Positions 43,279 to 51,381 of a stretch of DNA of 64,000 nucleotides are shown here, one piece after another (within the stretch, counting starts at the first letter, position 1; every line of letters begins with the position of its first letter). This stretch comes from Clostridium manihotivorum (GTDB lineage Bacteria; Bacillota; Clostridia; Clostridiales; Clostridiaceae): the NCBI RefSeq assembly GCF_004015185.1, contig NZ_CP025746.1:2807776-2871775 (forward strand), written 5' to 3'. The notes beneath the pieces are model-generated. The model was given only the letters and a program-made list of their open reading frames with translations. It was not told the DNA's origin and did not search any database. The position numbers were made by a program, and so were the translations under genes.

Positions 43279-43505
43279 ATTGTTTTTTATATATGTATCA
43301 GTATGAGATTGCATAAAAAGAATATGTTCTTGATGAAGGATTAAACAGTATAACTTCATCATATGATTTATCTGATTGTATTAAATATAAAGCAATAGTA
43401 GGTTATTAAACTTTTCTAATTTTAAAATGAATTGCTGTTAAAAATTTTTAACATATTAATTTTGATATATTATTGAATATAGTTTTTTGGTATACTAAAA
43501 TGTAA

Positions 43506-43530
43506 TTAAGTAAACTGTGAGTTTACTTAA
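43506..43530. promoter_or_regulatory. Operator of the TetR-Acg operon
   Basis: TTAAGTAAACT (43506-43516), GTG, AGTTTACTTAA (43520-43530) is a perfect 11-bp palindrome just downstream of a -10-like TATACT and 24 bases before the tetR start. A clear autoregulatory site for the TetR protein encoded next. Confidence 0.7.
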
Positions 43531-43554
43531 TATATATAGAAGTAGGGATAAGAG

Positions 43555-44199
43555 ATGGGAGTAAGTGAGCGTAAGGAAAAGGAAAAAGAAATAAGAAGAA
43601 ATGACATTATAGATGCTGCTGAGAAGGTGTTTTTTTCTAAGGGCTATGATCTGGCTACTATGGATGATGTAGCTAAAACTGCAGAGTTTAGTAAAAGAAC
43701 TATCTATGTTTATTTCAATAGTAAGGAGCAGATATATTTTGAAATAATGATAAGAGGTTATAAGCTTTTAATCTCTATGATTGATGAATATGTTAGCAAT
43801 TCTAAGGACGATGGAATTACTAAGGTAAGAAAATTAGGTGAAGTGTTTTTTTGCTTTAGTAAACATCATCCAAATTACTTTTACGCCATAATGAACTATG
43901 AAAATGGAGAACTAGATTTTTCAAGTGGAATACCAGATAAGTCACGAGAACAGTGTTATGAACTTGGGGAGATAATTTTTCAGTATCTTAGTGACTTCTT
44001 AGAGCAAGGCATTAGAGAAAAGATCATACGTGAGGATATAGATATAAAGAGTACAGCAATATTGTTATGGTCATTCACTGTTGGAATATTCACTACTCTA
44101 AAGAAAAAGAAAAACTATATAGTAGAGGTACACCATAAGAGTGTAGATGAATTATTGGAAGTAGCTTTTAATATGCTTACAAAAACTATAGAAAAGTAG
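43555..44199 (+). CDS. TetR/AcrR family transcriptional regulator
   Basis: A 214-residue regulator with the helix-turn-helix at about 15-62: IIDAAEKVFFSKGYDLATMD, DVAKTAEFSKRTIYVYFNSK, EQIYFEIM. The C-terminal domain is similar to the TetR_C_11-like group and carries no recognisable ligand motif. It is first in an operon with the Acg-like gene 15 bases downstream, and a perfect 25-base palindrome overlaps its promoter, so it most likely represses both genes. Confidence 0.88.
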   Translation: MGVSERKEKEKEIRRNDIIDAAEKVFFSKGYDLATMDDVAKTAEFSKRTIYVYFNSKEQIYFEIMIRGYKLLISMIDEYVSNSKDDGITKVRKLGEVFFCFSKHHPNYFYAIMNYENGELDFSSGIPDKSREQCYELGEIIFQYLSDFLEQGIREKIIREDIDIKSTAILLWSFTVGIFTTLKKKKNYIVEVHHKSVDELLEVAFNMLTKTIEK

Positions 44200-44214
44200 G
44201 AGGAGAGTTATCTT

Positions 44215-45399
44215 ATGGAATATAGGGGGAAAAGAAAATTGATAATAGCATTTTCGGTAGTTCTAACTATCTTATTAGTTGCAGTAGTTTCGGTATTCAT
44301 AGCAAGTGGATGTTTTTTGAAGTCTAAATATCTTGAGACATGGAACAAAAATTACTCGGAAAATTATAAAGACGTAAGAGTGAAAATAATATCTAATGGT
44401 ATTCTAGCCGCCAGTGGACATAATATGCAGCCTTGGAAAATAAAGCTTGATGATGACAAGAATATCTTCTACCTATACGCAGACAGCCATTTGTTGAACC
44501 TAGAAGTAGATCCCTTAGCAAGGCAGACTATGATTACTCAAGGGACCTTTTTAGAATACTTAATTGTTGCAGGTAAAAAAATTGGATATGACGTGAATAT
44601 AGAACTTTTCCCAAAAGGTGTATATGACGAAAAAGACTTAGTTAATAGTATGAGCAGTAAGCCTGTAGCAAAAATAAACCTATCCAAAACTGAGGAAAGT
44701 GCTCATTTATATAATTATATGTTTTATCCAGATACCAATAGAGAGGCTTATGAAAAAACTAAACTTACAAAGGATCAGATATCTACATTAAAACTTTTAT
44801 CTGAAGAGAATATAGATATAAGAATATTGGACGGTGAGGAAGATTTAAAAAGATTAGGTACACTAGCTATGAAGGGAGCGGAAATAGAAGCTGGCATTCA
44901 TAGGATGAATGTGGAGTCGGCAAATGTGTTTAGATCAAATGAATACACAAAAAATAAGTTTAGATACGGTTATTCATTTGAAGGACAAGATATAAAGGGA
45001 CTAAAAATGTACTTGCTAGAAGGGGCTATAACCTTAATACCATCAATTAATAGTGAAAAGGCATCTAAAGATATGTACATTAGTTCAACAAAGAATTCCA
45101 TTGATAATACTCCTTGCTATGGAATAGTAGCTACGAAAGGTAATTCACGAATTGAACAGGTAAAAAGCGGCATGGTTTATAGTAGATTGGTGTTAACAGC
45201 ACAATCTTTGGGACTTGCTATGCAGCCTTTAAGCCAGGTATTAGAAGAATATCCTGAGATGAAAGATCAATATACAAAGATTCATAAAGAATTTGCGTTT
45301 CCAGGCGAGACTCTGCAGATGCTATTTAGGATAGGTAAGCCTACTAAAGAGGTTCCTAAGAGCATGAGAAAAGATGTTATGGATATAATTGAAAAGTAA
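44215..45399 (+). CDS. Acg-family FMN-binding nitroreductase-like protein, membrane-anchored
   Basis: A 394-residue protein with an N-terminal membrane helix (about 10-32) and a duplicated nitroreductase-like domain of the Acg family. The SGHNMQPWKIKL block at about 64-75 corresponds to the family's flavin-contacting S-x-H-N-x-Q-P-W, and GLAMQPLSQVLEE is the second conserved segment. The family was first noted in Mycobacterium tuberculosis (Acg), where it binds FMN without clear nitroreductase activity. AGGAGGAGAG precedes ATG 44215. It is controlled with the TetR gene upstream. Confidence 0.82.
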   Translation: MEYRGKRKLIIAFSVVLTILLVAVVSVFIASGCFLKSKYLETWNKNYSENYKDVRVKIISNGILAASGHNMQPWKIKLDDDKNIFYLYADSHLLNLEVDPLARQTMITQGTFLEYLIVAGKKIGYDVNIELFPKGVYDEKDLVNSMSSKPVAKINLSKTEESAHLYNYMFYPDTNREAYEKTKLTKDQISTLKLLSEENIDIRILDGEEDLKRLGTLAMKGAEIEAGIHRMNVESANVFRSNEYTKNKFRYGYSFEGQDIKGLKMYLLEGAITLIPSINSEKASKDMYISSTKNSIDNTPCYGIVATKGNSRIEQVKSGMVYSRLVLTAQSLGLAMQPLSQVLEEYPEMKDQYTKIHKEFAFPGETLQMLFRIGKPTKEVPKSMRKDVMDIIEK

Positions 45400-45420
45400 C
45401 AAGCTATAGACCATTAGGAA

Positions 45421-45487
45421 AACTTAAGTGATGCATGGTGAAAAATCCTGCACCTATGAACTTTAGTTATGCATAACTTAATAGTTT
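45421..45487. repeat. Repeat family A, copy 3 (short form)
   Basis: AACTTAAGTGATGCATG (45421-45437) and TATGCATAACTTAATAGTTT (45468-45487) are near-perfect terminal inverted repeats around only ~30 bases of internal sequence. It is separated by 45 bases from copy 4. Confidence 0.7.
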
Positions 45488-45532
45488 AGATAACGAATAA
45501 TCATTGTAAGAGTTTATGTACTTAAAAAATAG

Positions 45533-45636
45533 TATAGGTATCCAACTTCAACTATTAATTTATGCGTGCCCGATAATTCCCAGAAGCCGGGATTATCAAA
45601 CATGTATAAATTAAGTTTTCGTAAAGGATACCTATA
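45533..45636. repeat. Repeat family A, copy 4 (full-length form)
   Basis: TATAGGTATCC (45533-45543) and GGATACCTATA (45626-45636) are exact 11-bp outer inverted repeats; inside lie AATTTATGCGTG and CATGTATAAATT, and an AATTCCCAGAAGCCGGGATT core. The best-preserved copy, opposite in orientation to copy 2. Confidence 0.8.
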
Positions 45637-45764
45637 GATGGAATATATACTGAAGAAGGTACTGTAAAATGCTTTTGTGAGCTTCTCTGTAAAAACGTGT
45701 ATAAAAGAAATAAAAAAGGATACTATATTTTTTAACTAACGAAGGTCAGAGGAGGTTACAAAGG

Positions 45765-46352
45765 ATGAAGTCTATAGTAATAGCATCTCTACTAGCTGTA
45801 TCTTTAGGAAGTACACTGGAAATCTTCGAACGAAAAATTAACATGAGTTCTGGTGCCCTAGGTGTTATCAAGCTAATTGAAAGTATGGAAAGTAAAGTTG
45901 TTACTGAAGAAAAGGAACTGCTCAACAACAACACTTTAAACTTTAGTAAGGCAATAAGTAATGGTTATGTTGTAGAACTTCCAGCAAACGCAAAATATCC
46001 AGGTAAAAGTCAAGATACTTTAACTTATAATGTTAAGAAACTTGATCAATTTATCGAGAATGTTGAAAAGTTAAAAAGAGATAAGGTTAGAATCGTTAAG
46101 TATGGATATGATGATGGTAAGGTTTGGGTTAATAAGTTATATGATTTAGAGTTTAATGGGCAAAGTATAGAAATGACTGTGTATGATACCTACTCAAATC
46201 CAGAGGAGTTTATAAAATCACCTAAAACCTTTGAGAAGAGAGTTATTAAAAAAGACTATCCCAATGATTTATGGTATGGTATATGCTCCAATAATAATGA
46301 TAAAGACTGTGGTACTCTTATAAGCTTTAAGAAAAGTAGCGTAGTTCAATGA
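45765..46352 (+). CDS. DUF4362-domain secreted protein
   Basis: A 195-residue protein with a weak N-terminal signal-like segment (MKSIVIASLLAVSLGSTLEI) and, from about 70 on, a DUF4362-type domain: NVKKLDQFIENVEKLKRDKVRIVKYG, LYDLEFNGQSIEMTVYD and a C-terminal CSNNNDKDCGTLISF with two Cys. Many DUF4362 proteins are lipoproteins; here no lipobox Cys is seen. AGAGGAGG precedes ATG 45765. Function of the family is unknown. Confidence 0.72.
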   Translation: MKSIVIASLLAVSLGSTLEIFERKINMSSGALGVIKLIESMESKVVTEEKELLNNNTLNFSKAISNGYVVELPANAKYPGKSQDTLTYNVKKLDQFIENVEKLKRDKVRIVKYGYDDGKVWVNKLYDLEFNGQSIEMTVYDTYSNPEEFIKSPKTFEKRVIKKDYPNDLWYGICSNNNDKDCGTLISFKKSSVVQ

Positions 46353-46398
46353 AACCTAAAAATTGATTTATTATATAAAGTTATACATTATGGTTATA

Positions 46399-46445
46399 GA
46401 AAGTGCTGGTATATAGTGAGTACCAGCTCTTTTTTGTTTTTGTAG
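46399..46445 (+). terminator. Intrinsic terminator after the DUF4362 gene
   Basis: AGTGCTGGTA (from 46402) pairs with TACCAGCTCT and runs into TTTTTTGTTTTTG. Confidence 0.78.
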
Positions 46446-46722
46446 GAACTTTTTAAATGACCTGCAGGATAAAATACATAATACAAAAATATTAAATTTA
46501 AATGCATAAATTTCTATTCAGCTTGCTTGTGTTATAATATTGAATAATAAACTTTATATGGAAGATAAAAGGAGGAATTATCTAACTATTATGTGGAAAA
46601 ACCCATTGAGTTAAGTGATTACAATGAAAATAAGATATGAGCTAACTATTAGTAATAGGGCCTCCTATGAATAACTACTTAATTTAAACACTATTTTACT
46701 TATAATAAGGAGATGATGTAGC

Positions 46723-46842
46723 ATGTGCAATAAGAAAATATTAGAAGTTTATAATGAAGGATTAATTAAAAATTACAGTGAAATTTTGAGGTGGAAATAT
46801 GTCAAATATAAAAAATGTTATGAAGAAGGCAGAAGACTTTAA
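46723..46842 (+). CDS. Putative 39-residue upstream ORF overlapping a GNAT gene
   Basis: ATG at 46723, ten bases after AAGGAG (46707-46712), opens MCNKKILEVYNEGLIKNYSE and ends KKCYEEGRRL at TAA 46840-46842, overlapping the first 44 bases of the GNAT gene in another frame. A still shorter ORF, MWKNPLS at 46591, follows AGGAGG (46570-46575) that could pair with CCTCCT (46661-46666). The arrangement suggests translational coupling or leader control. Whether the peptide is made is unknown. Confidence 0.4.
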   Translation: MCNKKILEVYNEGLIKNYSEILRWKYVKYKKCYEEGRRL

Positions 46843-47653
46843 GTTTAATTCTTTAATGTATGTTGAGGAAGAAGATATTGAAACTGCCAAGTTATGCATT
46901 GATACTGAAGATAGCTTATTCTTATACATTAGTTTGAATACAGATAGAGAAATAGGGACTTATACAAAATCCAAAAATAATTTTCAAGTTTTTTGGGCTT
47001 CCAATACTAAAGAAAGCTATTTTGAGGGGTTAGAGCAGACTATAAATTATATTAGAAAAAATGAAGCTGAAGCAGAGCGAGTATATATTGAATTTGTCCC
47101 AGCTGAGTTTGTAAATGATATGGAGAGCTTAGGTTTCAATACTGTATCTGAGTGGATAGACTACTGGAATAAGGATTTATACGCTTTAAAATTGCCAGTA
47201 GATGATAACTTTAAGGTTAGAGGTTTTGAGAATATGGAGGATATAGCTCAGATTGCAGCAGTAACTAAGAGTTGTGCTGGTTATTCTAGGGGATTTACCG
47301 GTCAGTCAGAGGAGACTATAAAGGAATGGAGTAATATGGAAAAATCCAGATTGTTTCTAGCTGAAGATGACAACCACATAATAGGTGTTTGTTTTGGTAT
47401 ATTATACGGCTTTGAAAGTGAAAAAGGAACCATACTATGGATAAGAGAGCTTGCAGTTAAGCCTAAATATCAATCAAGAGGAATTGGTCGTAAGTTACTA
47501 TATTCAGCTATAAGATGGGGACAAGAAAGTAAAGCTAGAAGAAGTTTCTTAGCTTGTGATGCAGAAAATCAAAGGGCTCTTAACTTGTATAAATCGTTAA
47601 ACTATCAATCTAATGGAGAACCAGGACAGATTAACATGGACTATAAACTATAG
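46799..47653 (+). CDS. GNAT-family N-acetyltransferase, two-domain
   Basis: A 284-residue protein with a degenerate N-terminal GNAT-like half and an active-looking C-terminal half: ILWIRELAVKPKYQSRGIGR (about 217-236) contains the acetyl-CoA loop R-x-x-G-I-G, and CDAENQRALNLYKSLNYQSN closes the fold. GAGGTGG at 46787-46793 precedes ATG 46799, inside the 39-codon upstream ORF. The paired-domain form recalls mycothiol- or aminoglycoside-type acetyltransferases, but the substrate is not known. A strong terminator follows. Confidence 0.85.
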   Translation: MSNIKNVMKKAEDFKFNSLMYVEEEDIETAKLCIDTEDSLFLYISLNTDREIGTYTKSKNNFQVFWASNTKESYFEGLEQTINYIRKNEAEAERVYIEFVPAEFVNDMESLGFNTVSEWIDYWNKDLYALKLPVDDNFKVRGFENMEDIAQIAAVTKSCAGYSRGFTGQSEETIKEWSNMEKSRLFLAEDDNHIIGVCFGILYGFESEKGTILWIRELAVKPKYQSRGIGRKLLYSAIRWGQESKARRSFLACDAENQRALNLYKSLNYQSNGEPGQINMDYKL

Positions 47654-47697
47654 CTAATTATATTAATCTGACAAAAAAAGAAAATAGTAAATAATAT

Positions 47698-47746
47698 AAA
47701 AGCAAGTGCCTTAAGTATAAAGCTTAAGTGCACTTGCTTTTAGTTT
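47698..47746 (+). terminator. Intrinsic terminator after the two-domain GNAT gene
   Basis: AAAAGCAAGTGC (47698-47709) pairs exactly with GCACTTGCTTTT (47730-47741), with an inner TTAAG/CTTAA stem. T-tract follows. Confidence 0.85.
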
Positions 47747-47813
47747 GATTCATTTCTATAGCTAAAGATTAGTCTATAAAAAGAATGCTAAAAGTGAAGA
47801 TAGAATTTATTAT

Positions 47814-48272
47814 TTACACAGTGATTTCTGATTTTAGTTCATTAAATGCGTAACTGATTTGTTTTTTAGCTTCTTCGCTATATCCATGTAAGCTAAGACG
47901 TATCTTTCTATTATTAAGTAAAGTAAGTACTATTATATTATCAAATGCTTGATTAAGTTCGTTTATACTTTTCACTTCAGATAGTCTTATTAATCTATAT
48001 TTCCTTAAGAAATACTTAGAAAAAGCTATTTGATTTTTATCTATAATTAGACTAGGTTGTCTGTGTTTTTCCGTTAATGCTATGTATAGTTGATTCCCAA
48101 TTAGTAGTAACAAAATTAAGGATAAAGATATTTCATATATTATTCCTATGGTAGTATAAATGGCGGCTTTTGGAGGTAAAAATATAAAAGCTATAAAAAC
48201 AATATTAACAATATTCTGTAATGGTGTAGGAAACTTTTTAGTAAATTTATATTCTTTAATTTCAGCCAACAT
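47814..48272 (-). CDS. Small membrane protein with PH-like cytoplasmic domain
   Basis: A 152-residue protein. Two membrane helices (about 20-38 and 42-66) are followed by a soluble C-terminal part (PSLIIDKNQIAFSKYFLRKY, RLIRLSEVKSINELNQAFDN, IIVLTLLNNRKIRLSLHGYS) that has the strand order of bacterial PH (bPH_2/DUF304-like) domains. The function is unknown. AAGGAG is 13 bases ahead of ATG 48272, rather far. It is preceded on the same strand by the fragment at 48290. Confidence 0.65.
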   Translation of the reverse strand: MLAEIKEYKFTKKFPTPLQNIVNIVFIAFIFLPPKAAIYTTIGIIYEISLSLILLLLIGNQLYIALTEKHRQPSLIIDKNQIAFSKYFLRKYRLIRLSEVKSINELNQAFDNIIVLTLLNNRKIRLSLHGYSEEAKKQISYAFNELKSEITV

Positions 48273-48289
48273 GATTAGTCATTTTCTCC

Positions 48290-48475
48290 TTATAAGTTAT
48301 TCAAATTGCAATTATCAAATCTTTCCTTAAAGTGCTTTTGAGTTATAATCATACTTGAAATCGATGAAACTATAACTAAAGTGGAGGAAATAAAAACCTC
48401 TAAATCTAAATTATCTGGACCTAATATAAATGTAATAACTAAAGTTATAACTAAAGTAAATAAGCAAAACAGCAT
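48290..48475 (-). pseudogene. Truncated SdpI-like membrane protein fragment
   Basis: The 61 codons from the first ATG encode two membrane helices and a polar tail, but there is no ribosome binding site before that ATG. The open frame continues upstream with SNTSYWLTANKLSSRLL, which resembles the W-x-x-x-N-K/R-L-x-G/S-R-L block leading into the last helices of SdpI/YhfL-like proteins, and then hits a stop with no start codon. Best read as the C-terminal remnant of a longer SdpI-type protein. An intact SdpI relative is at 54815. Confidence 0.45.
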
Positions 48476-48542
48476 TAAAAGCCTAGAAGAAAGCTTATTA
48501 GCCGTGAGCCAGTAGCTGGTATTGCTTTAAGACAATAAGGAC

Positions 48543-48655
48543 TTGAGAAAATTTGAATTGTCTAGGTTCCTATTAGATAAATTATTAATCAAGCAGCTTG
48601 TTCCAATGACTATCAAAGGACAAAGTATTGGGCAGATTAAAGGTATCAATATATA
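48543..48655 (+). pseudogene. Possible RDD-family gene remnant
   Basis: One frame reads FLLDKLLIKQLVPMTIKGQS then IGQIKGINI, which resembles the conserved G-x-S/T-x-G-K-x-x-x-x-I-K-V segment of RDD membrane proteins. It has no start codon, ribosome binding site or continuation. A weak call from about 35 codons. Confidence 0.25.
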
Positions 48656-48710
48656 TATGTACATTTTGCCTCCAGCTTATATTTAATTTTAGATATTTTA
48701 GATGCATCAC

Positions 48711-48795
48711 TTCATAGTAAAATTTATATTTTCCAATACTCCTCTCAAAGCCTAGATGAGTTTTAAAAATAGCTTTCGGATTGAAGTGTTACATC
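48711..48795. repeat. Repeat family B, copy 4
   Basis: GATGCATCACTTC (48711-48723) and GAAGTGTTACATC (48783-48795) are imperfect 13-bp terminal inverted repeats. The right arm TTTTAAAAATAGCTTTCGGA matches copies 1 and 2. The element ends one base before the stop codon of the leftward GNAT gene (48797-48799) and could act as its 3' hairpin. Confidence 0.75.
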
Positions 48796-48796
48796 T

Positions 48797-49222
48797 TTAT
48801 AAAGTTTTTTTCAAATAATAACGGTTATGACTTTCGGGACAGTCTTCTAGTATACCAAATACTTCATAACCATGTTTTAGGTAAAAATCTTTTGCTTGGA
48901 AATCGAAGGTATCTAGGTGTATTAACTTGCAGCCTTTTTCTTTTGCTATGGTTTCAACTTCCTTCAATAATATAGAGCCATATCCTTTATCTCTAAAACC
49001 TTCCTTAACCCACAATACATCAACATATAAGCAGTTCCAGCAATAAATCATAGTATTTATGCCTGCAAGGGTTTCACCTTCTGAGTTTTTTATAACTCTA
49101 TTTAGTGGTATGAAAGCCGGAGCTTGAGTAAATGGAACTTTAGAAGCGTTATACTCAACAATTCCAGTATCAACAGTTGCCCAATCTTCTTTATTACTTT
49201 CCTTAATAATATAATCCTTCAT
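48797..49222 (-). CDS. GNAT-family N-acetyltransferase
   Basis: A 141-residue acetyltransferase: AGINTMIYCWNCLYVDVLWV, KEGFRDKGYGSILLKEVE (acetyl-CoA loop F-R-D-K-G-Y-G, about 81-98) and LDTFDFQAKDFYLKHGYEVF, the usual closing motif. Similar proteins are annotated as acetyltransferases of unknown substrate. AGGAG at 49230-49234 points to ATG 49222; the frame is open for 11 codons further upstream without a site. A family B repeat abuts its 3' end. Confidence 0.87.
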   Translation of the reverse strand: MKDYIIKESNKEDWATVDTGIVEYNASKVPFTQAPAFIPLNRVIKNSEGETLAGINTMIYCWNCLYVDVLWVKEGFRDKGYGSILLKEVETIAKEKGCKLIHLDTFDFQAKDFYLKHGYEVFGILEDCPESHNRYYLKKTL

Positions 49223-49276
49223 GAGATTTCTCCTATAATATTCATATTTAATCAAAGTATAATTAATTTTTGTGCT

Positions 49277-49462
49277 TTAGCGAGTCTTTTTACTGGAATT
49301 TTTAAATAGAACATATACTCCGTCAAGTAGTGCTATAACGAAGGCGATGGCAAGAGCTTTTAGTAGAGTCAAAGCTAGCCACTTTATAAATATACCTACA
49401 AGATAAAGGATTAGAAAAACAAAAAAGCATTTGATTATTACTTCTTTTAGCGAATTACTCAT
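49277..49462 (-). CDS. Small two-helix membrane protein
   Basis: A 61-residue protein with two hydrophobic segments (about 11-30 and 31-53) between a polar N terminus (MSNSLKEVIIK) and a basic tail (KNSSKKTR). AGGAG about eight bases upstream fixes ATG 49462, rather than ATG 49489. It is upstream of and in the same direction as the GNAT gene (54-base gap), so the two may be co-transcribed. No family recognised. Confidence 0.6.
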   Translation of the reverse strand: MSNSLKEVIIKCFFVFLILYLVGIFIKWLALTLLKALAIAFVIALLDGVYVLFKNSSKKTR

Positions 49463-49656
49463 TTTATTTTCTCCTAACAAGCATATCAACTTTAAGAGTG
49501 AAAGTTGGATAATTTATAAATATGTATGTATTTCATGGAAATTATAACATATAAATTGAAAATATAGAATATTAAAGATTTTGTATATTTATTTTACAAC
49601 CATTAAAATATAATGATATAATTTATTAAACAAAATATGGAATATGAGGTGTTGGT

Positions 49657-50439
49657 ATGGTAAATGATTTATGTTTAGAGATGCTTTGTAATCCAAGCAC
49701 CCATAACAAATTAATCGTAGATTCTAATGGTATAGAGGAGTTTTTGGTAGATTCAAGTACTGGGGAAAGATTTGCTATAAAAGAAGGAATCCCTTCATTT
49801 ATTAGTTCAGAGGATATTGATGGTACAAATTATGATAGTACAAAGTTTTATAACTCTTTTGCTCCTTTTTATGAGCTTGGTCAAAAAGCCTATTATGCCT
49901 TCTTAGGTGGAGAAGAGAAAGCTAGAAATGATTATTTGCAGTTTATAAATGTAAAAGAGGGGGATAAGGTTCTTGAGGTATCTGTTGGAACAGGGGCAAA
50001 CATAAGGTTCTTACCAAGGAATGCTGAATACTATGGATTGGATATATCCCTTGGTCAACTAAAACAGTGTGAAAAGAATAATAAAAAATACAATTTAGGA
50101 CTTAAACTATTTTGGGGAAATGGAGAGATGCTTCCTTTTCCAGATGATAGTTTTGATGTAGTATATCATATAGGTGGGATAAATTTCTTTAATGATAAGA
50201 AAAGAGCTATAGGTGAAATGGTGAGAGTAGCTAAGAGTGGATCGAAGATATTAATAGCTGATGAAACAGAGAAGGTTGCTAAGTTTTTTGAGAAGATACC
50301 ATATTTTAGAGGGCCTTTCAAAAACAGAAAGGAAGCCATAACAGCTCCTGTTGATTTATTGCCTCCAAATGTTAAGGATATAAAAGTAACAGAGATAAGA
50401 AATGGAACTTTATATTGTTTAGAGTTTACTAAGATATAA
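49657..50439 (+). CDS. SAM-dependent methyltransferase with Trm112-like N terminus
   Basis: A 260-residue methyltransferase. The first ~50 residues (CNPSTHNKLIVDSNGIEEFL, then GERFAIKEGIPSFI) have the Trm112-like small-domain pattern found before some methyltransferases, though only one of the usual Cys residues is kept. The Rossmann domain follows: VLEVSVGTGANIRFLP at about 109-124, AEYYGLDIS and FPDDSFDVVYHIGGINFF, as in UbiE-like enzymes. TGAGGTG precedes ATG 49657. The substrate is unknown. Confidence 0.85.
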   Translation: MVNDLCLEMLCNPSTHNKLIVDSNGIEEFLVDSSTGERFAIKEGIPSFISSEDIDGTNYDSTKFYNSFAPFYELGQKAYYAFLGGEEKARNDYLQFINVKEGDKVLEVSVGTGANIRFLPRNAEYYGLDISLGQLKQCEKNNKKYNLGLKLFWGNGEMLPFPDDSFDVVYHIGGINFFNDKKRAIGEMVRVAKSGSKILIADETEKVAKFFEKIPYFRGPFKNRKEAITAPVDLLPPNVKDIKVTEIRNGTLYCLEFTKI

Positions 50440-50550
50440 AAATTCTGAAGTCTAGTAAATCTTTAAGTTTAAAGTAAACTTATGTACTATAAAGTGGAAA
50501 CTATGCTTGAAGTATATGTAATTATTTTCCAGGAAATATATAAGAGGCTT

Positions 50551-50654
50551 GATAGGGTTCCTAACTCAATTTTTAATTTATGCATGACACAAAATCCTCA
50601 GAAGCCGGGATTATCAAACATGTATAAATTAAGTTTCTGTAAAGGGTATCTATA
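50551..50654. repeat. Repeat family A, copy 5
   Basis: ATAGGGTTCC (50552-50561) and GGGTATCTAT (50644-50653) form imperfect outer repeats; TTTAATTTATGCATG and CATGTATAAATTAAG form the inner pair. The AGAAGCCGGGATTATCAAAC core is identical to copy 4. An open frame across the element is not a gene. Confidence 0.8.
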
Positions 50655-50739
50655 TAGAGTAGCGTCTAATTTCAAAATGACGGTTTATTATGACAAAAGA
50701 TTATTATAGCTTAATAATAATTTAAGAAAGGTTAGAAAT

Positions 50740-51279
50740 ATGAAATCAAAGAGAATTCTTGTGTTAGGTCTAATAATAATCATCTTAGGATTGTTATCTG
50801 TAGCTTTTTCAATATTTAGTGCTTTTTTGGCCTTCGGTATAGTATGTATTGCGCATGGATGTTTAATGATATTTTCTAAAGAGTATAAACGGATAATAGT
50901 AAATAGGTTCTTTAGGTTTGAAGAAGATAATCTAAAGGGGAGGGAAGAGTTCTATAAATCTCTTGGAGTTAATGAAAATAATAATGTTAATAGATTTTTT
51001 AACTCCTCAATAGTAGTGGGATTCATTGCAATAGCTCAAGCTTTAATAAATTATAAAGCACTTAAGAACAATGCCTCCATAACTGCTGCTACAATAGTTT
51101 GTGTTATATCATTTATATCATTTATTATTATAGGCGCTTTAAATGATAGGATAGTAAAAAAGAGTAAAGATTACTCCGAATATCATATGAGATTTATATT
51201 GTTAGTAACGTTTATAGCTATTCCTATAATGTTTTTTGGACTTATATGGATATTATCTACAAAAGGAATAGTAATGTAA
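50740..51279 (+). CDS. Polytopic membrane protein of unknown function
   Basis: A 179-residue protein with five hydrophobic segments (about 5-25, 27-45, 90-108, 113-134 and 148-172) separated by a charged loop with EEDNLKGREEFYKSLGVNEN. No family motif is recognised. AGAAAGG about ten bases upstream is a modest ribosome binding site for ATG 50740. It is downstream of a family A repeat and upstream of a decayed HD-type gene. Confidence 0.6.
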   Translation: MKSKRILVLGLIIIILGLLSVAFSIFSAFLAFGIVCIAHGCLMIFSKEYKRIIVNRFFRFEEDNLKGREEFYKSLGVNENNNVNRFFNSSIVVGFIAIAQALINYKALKNNASITAATIVCVISFISFIIIGALNDRIVKKSKDYSEYHMRFILLVTFIAIPIMFFGLIWILSTKGIVM

Positions 51280-51381
51280 CTATTTGTTTCCGTGTACTAT
51301 AAATTGATTTAAAACCATAGGGTGAAGATTAAATGAGTAAGAAGAATTTTGAGTAAAGCATAGTTTATTCTTAATTTGTTC

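Noticed and set aside
50482..50709. Open frame of 75 codons on the plus strand
   Set aside because: It runs across a family A repeat, has no ribosome binding site, and its sequence reflects the inverted-repeat element rather than a protein family.
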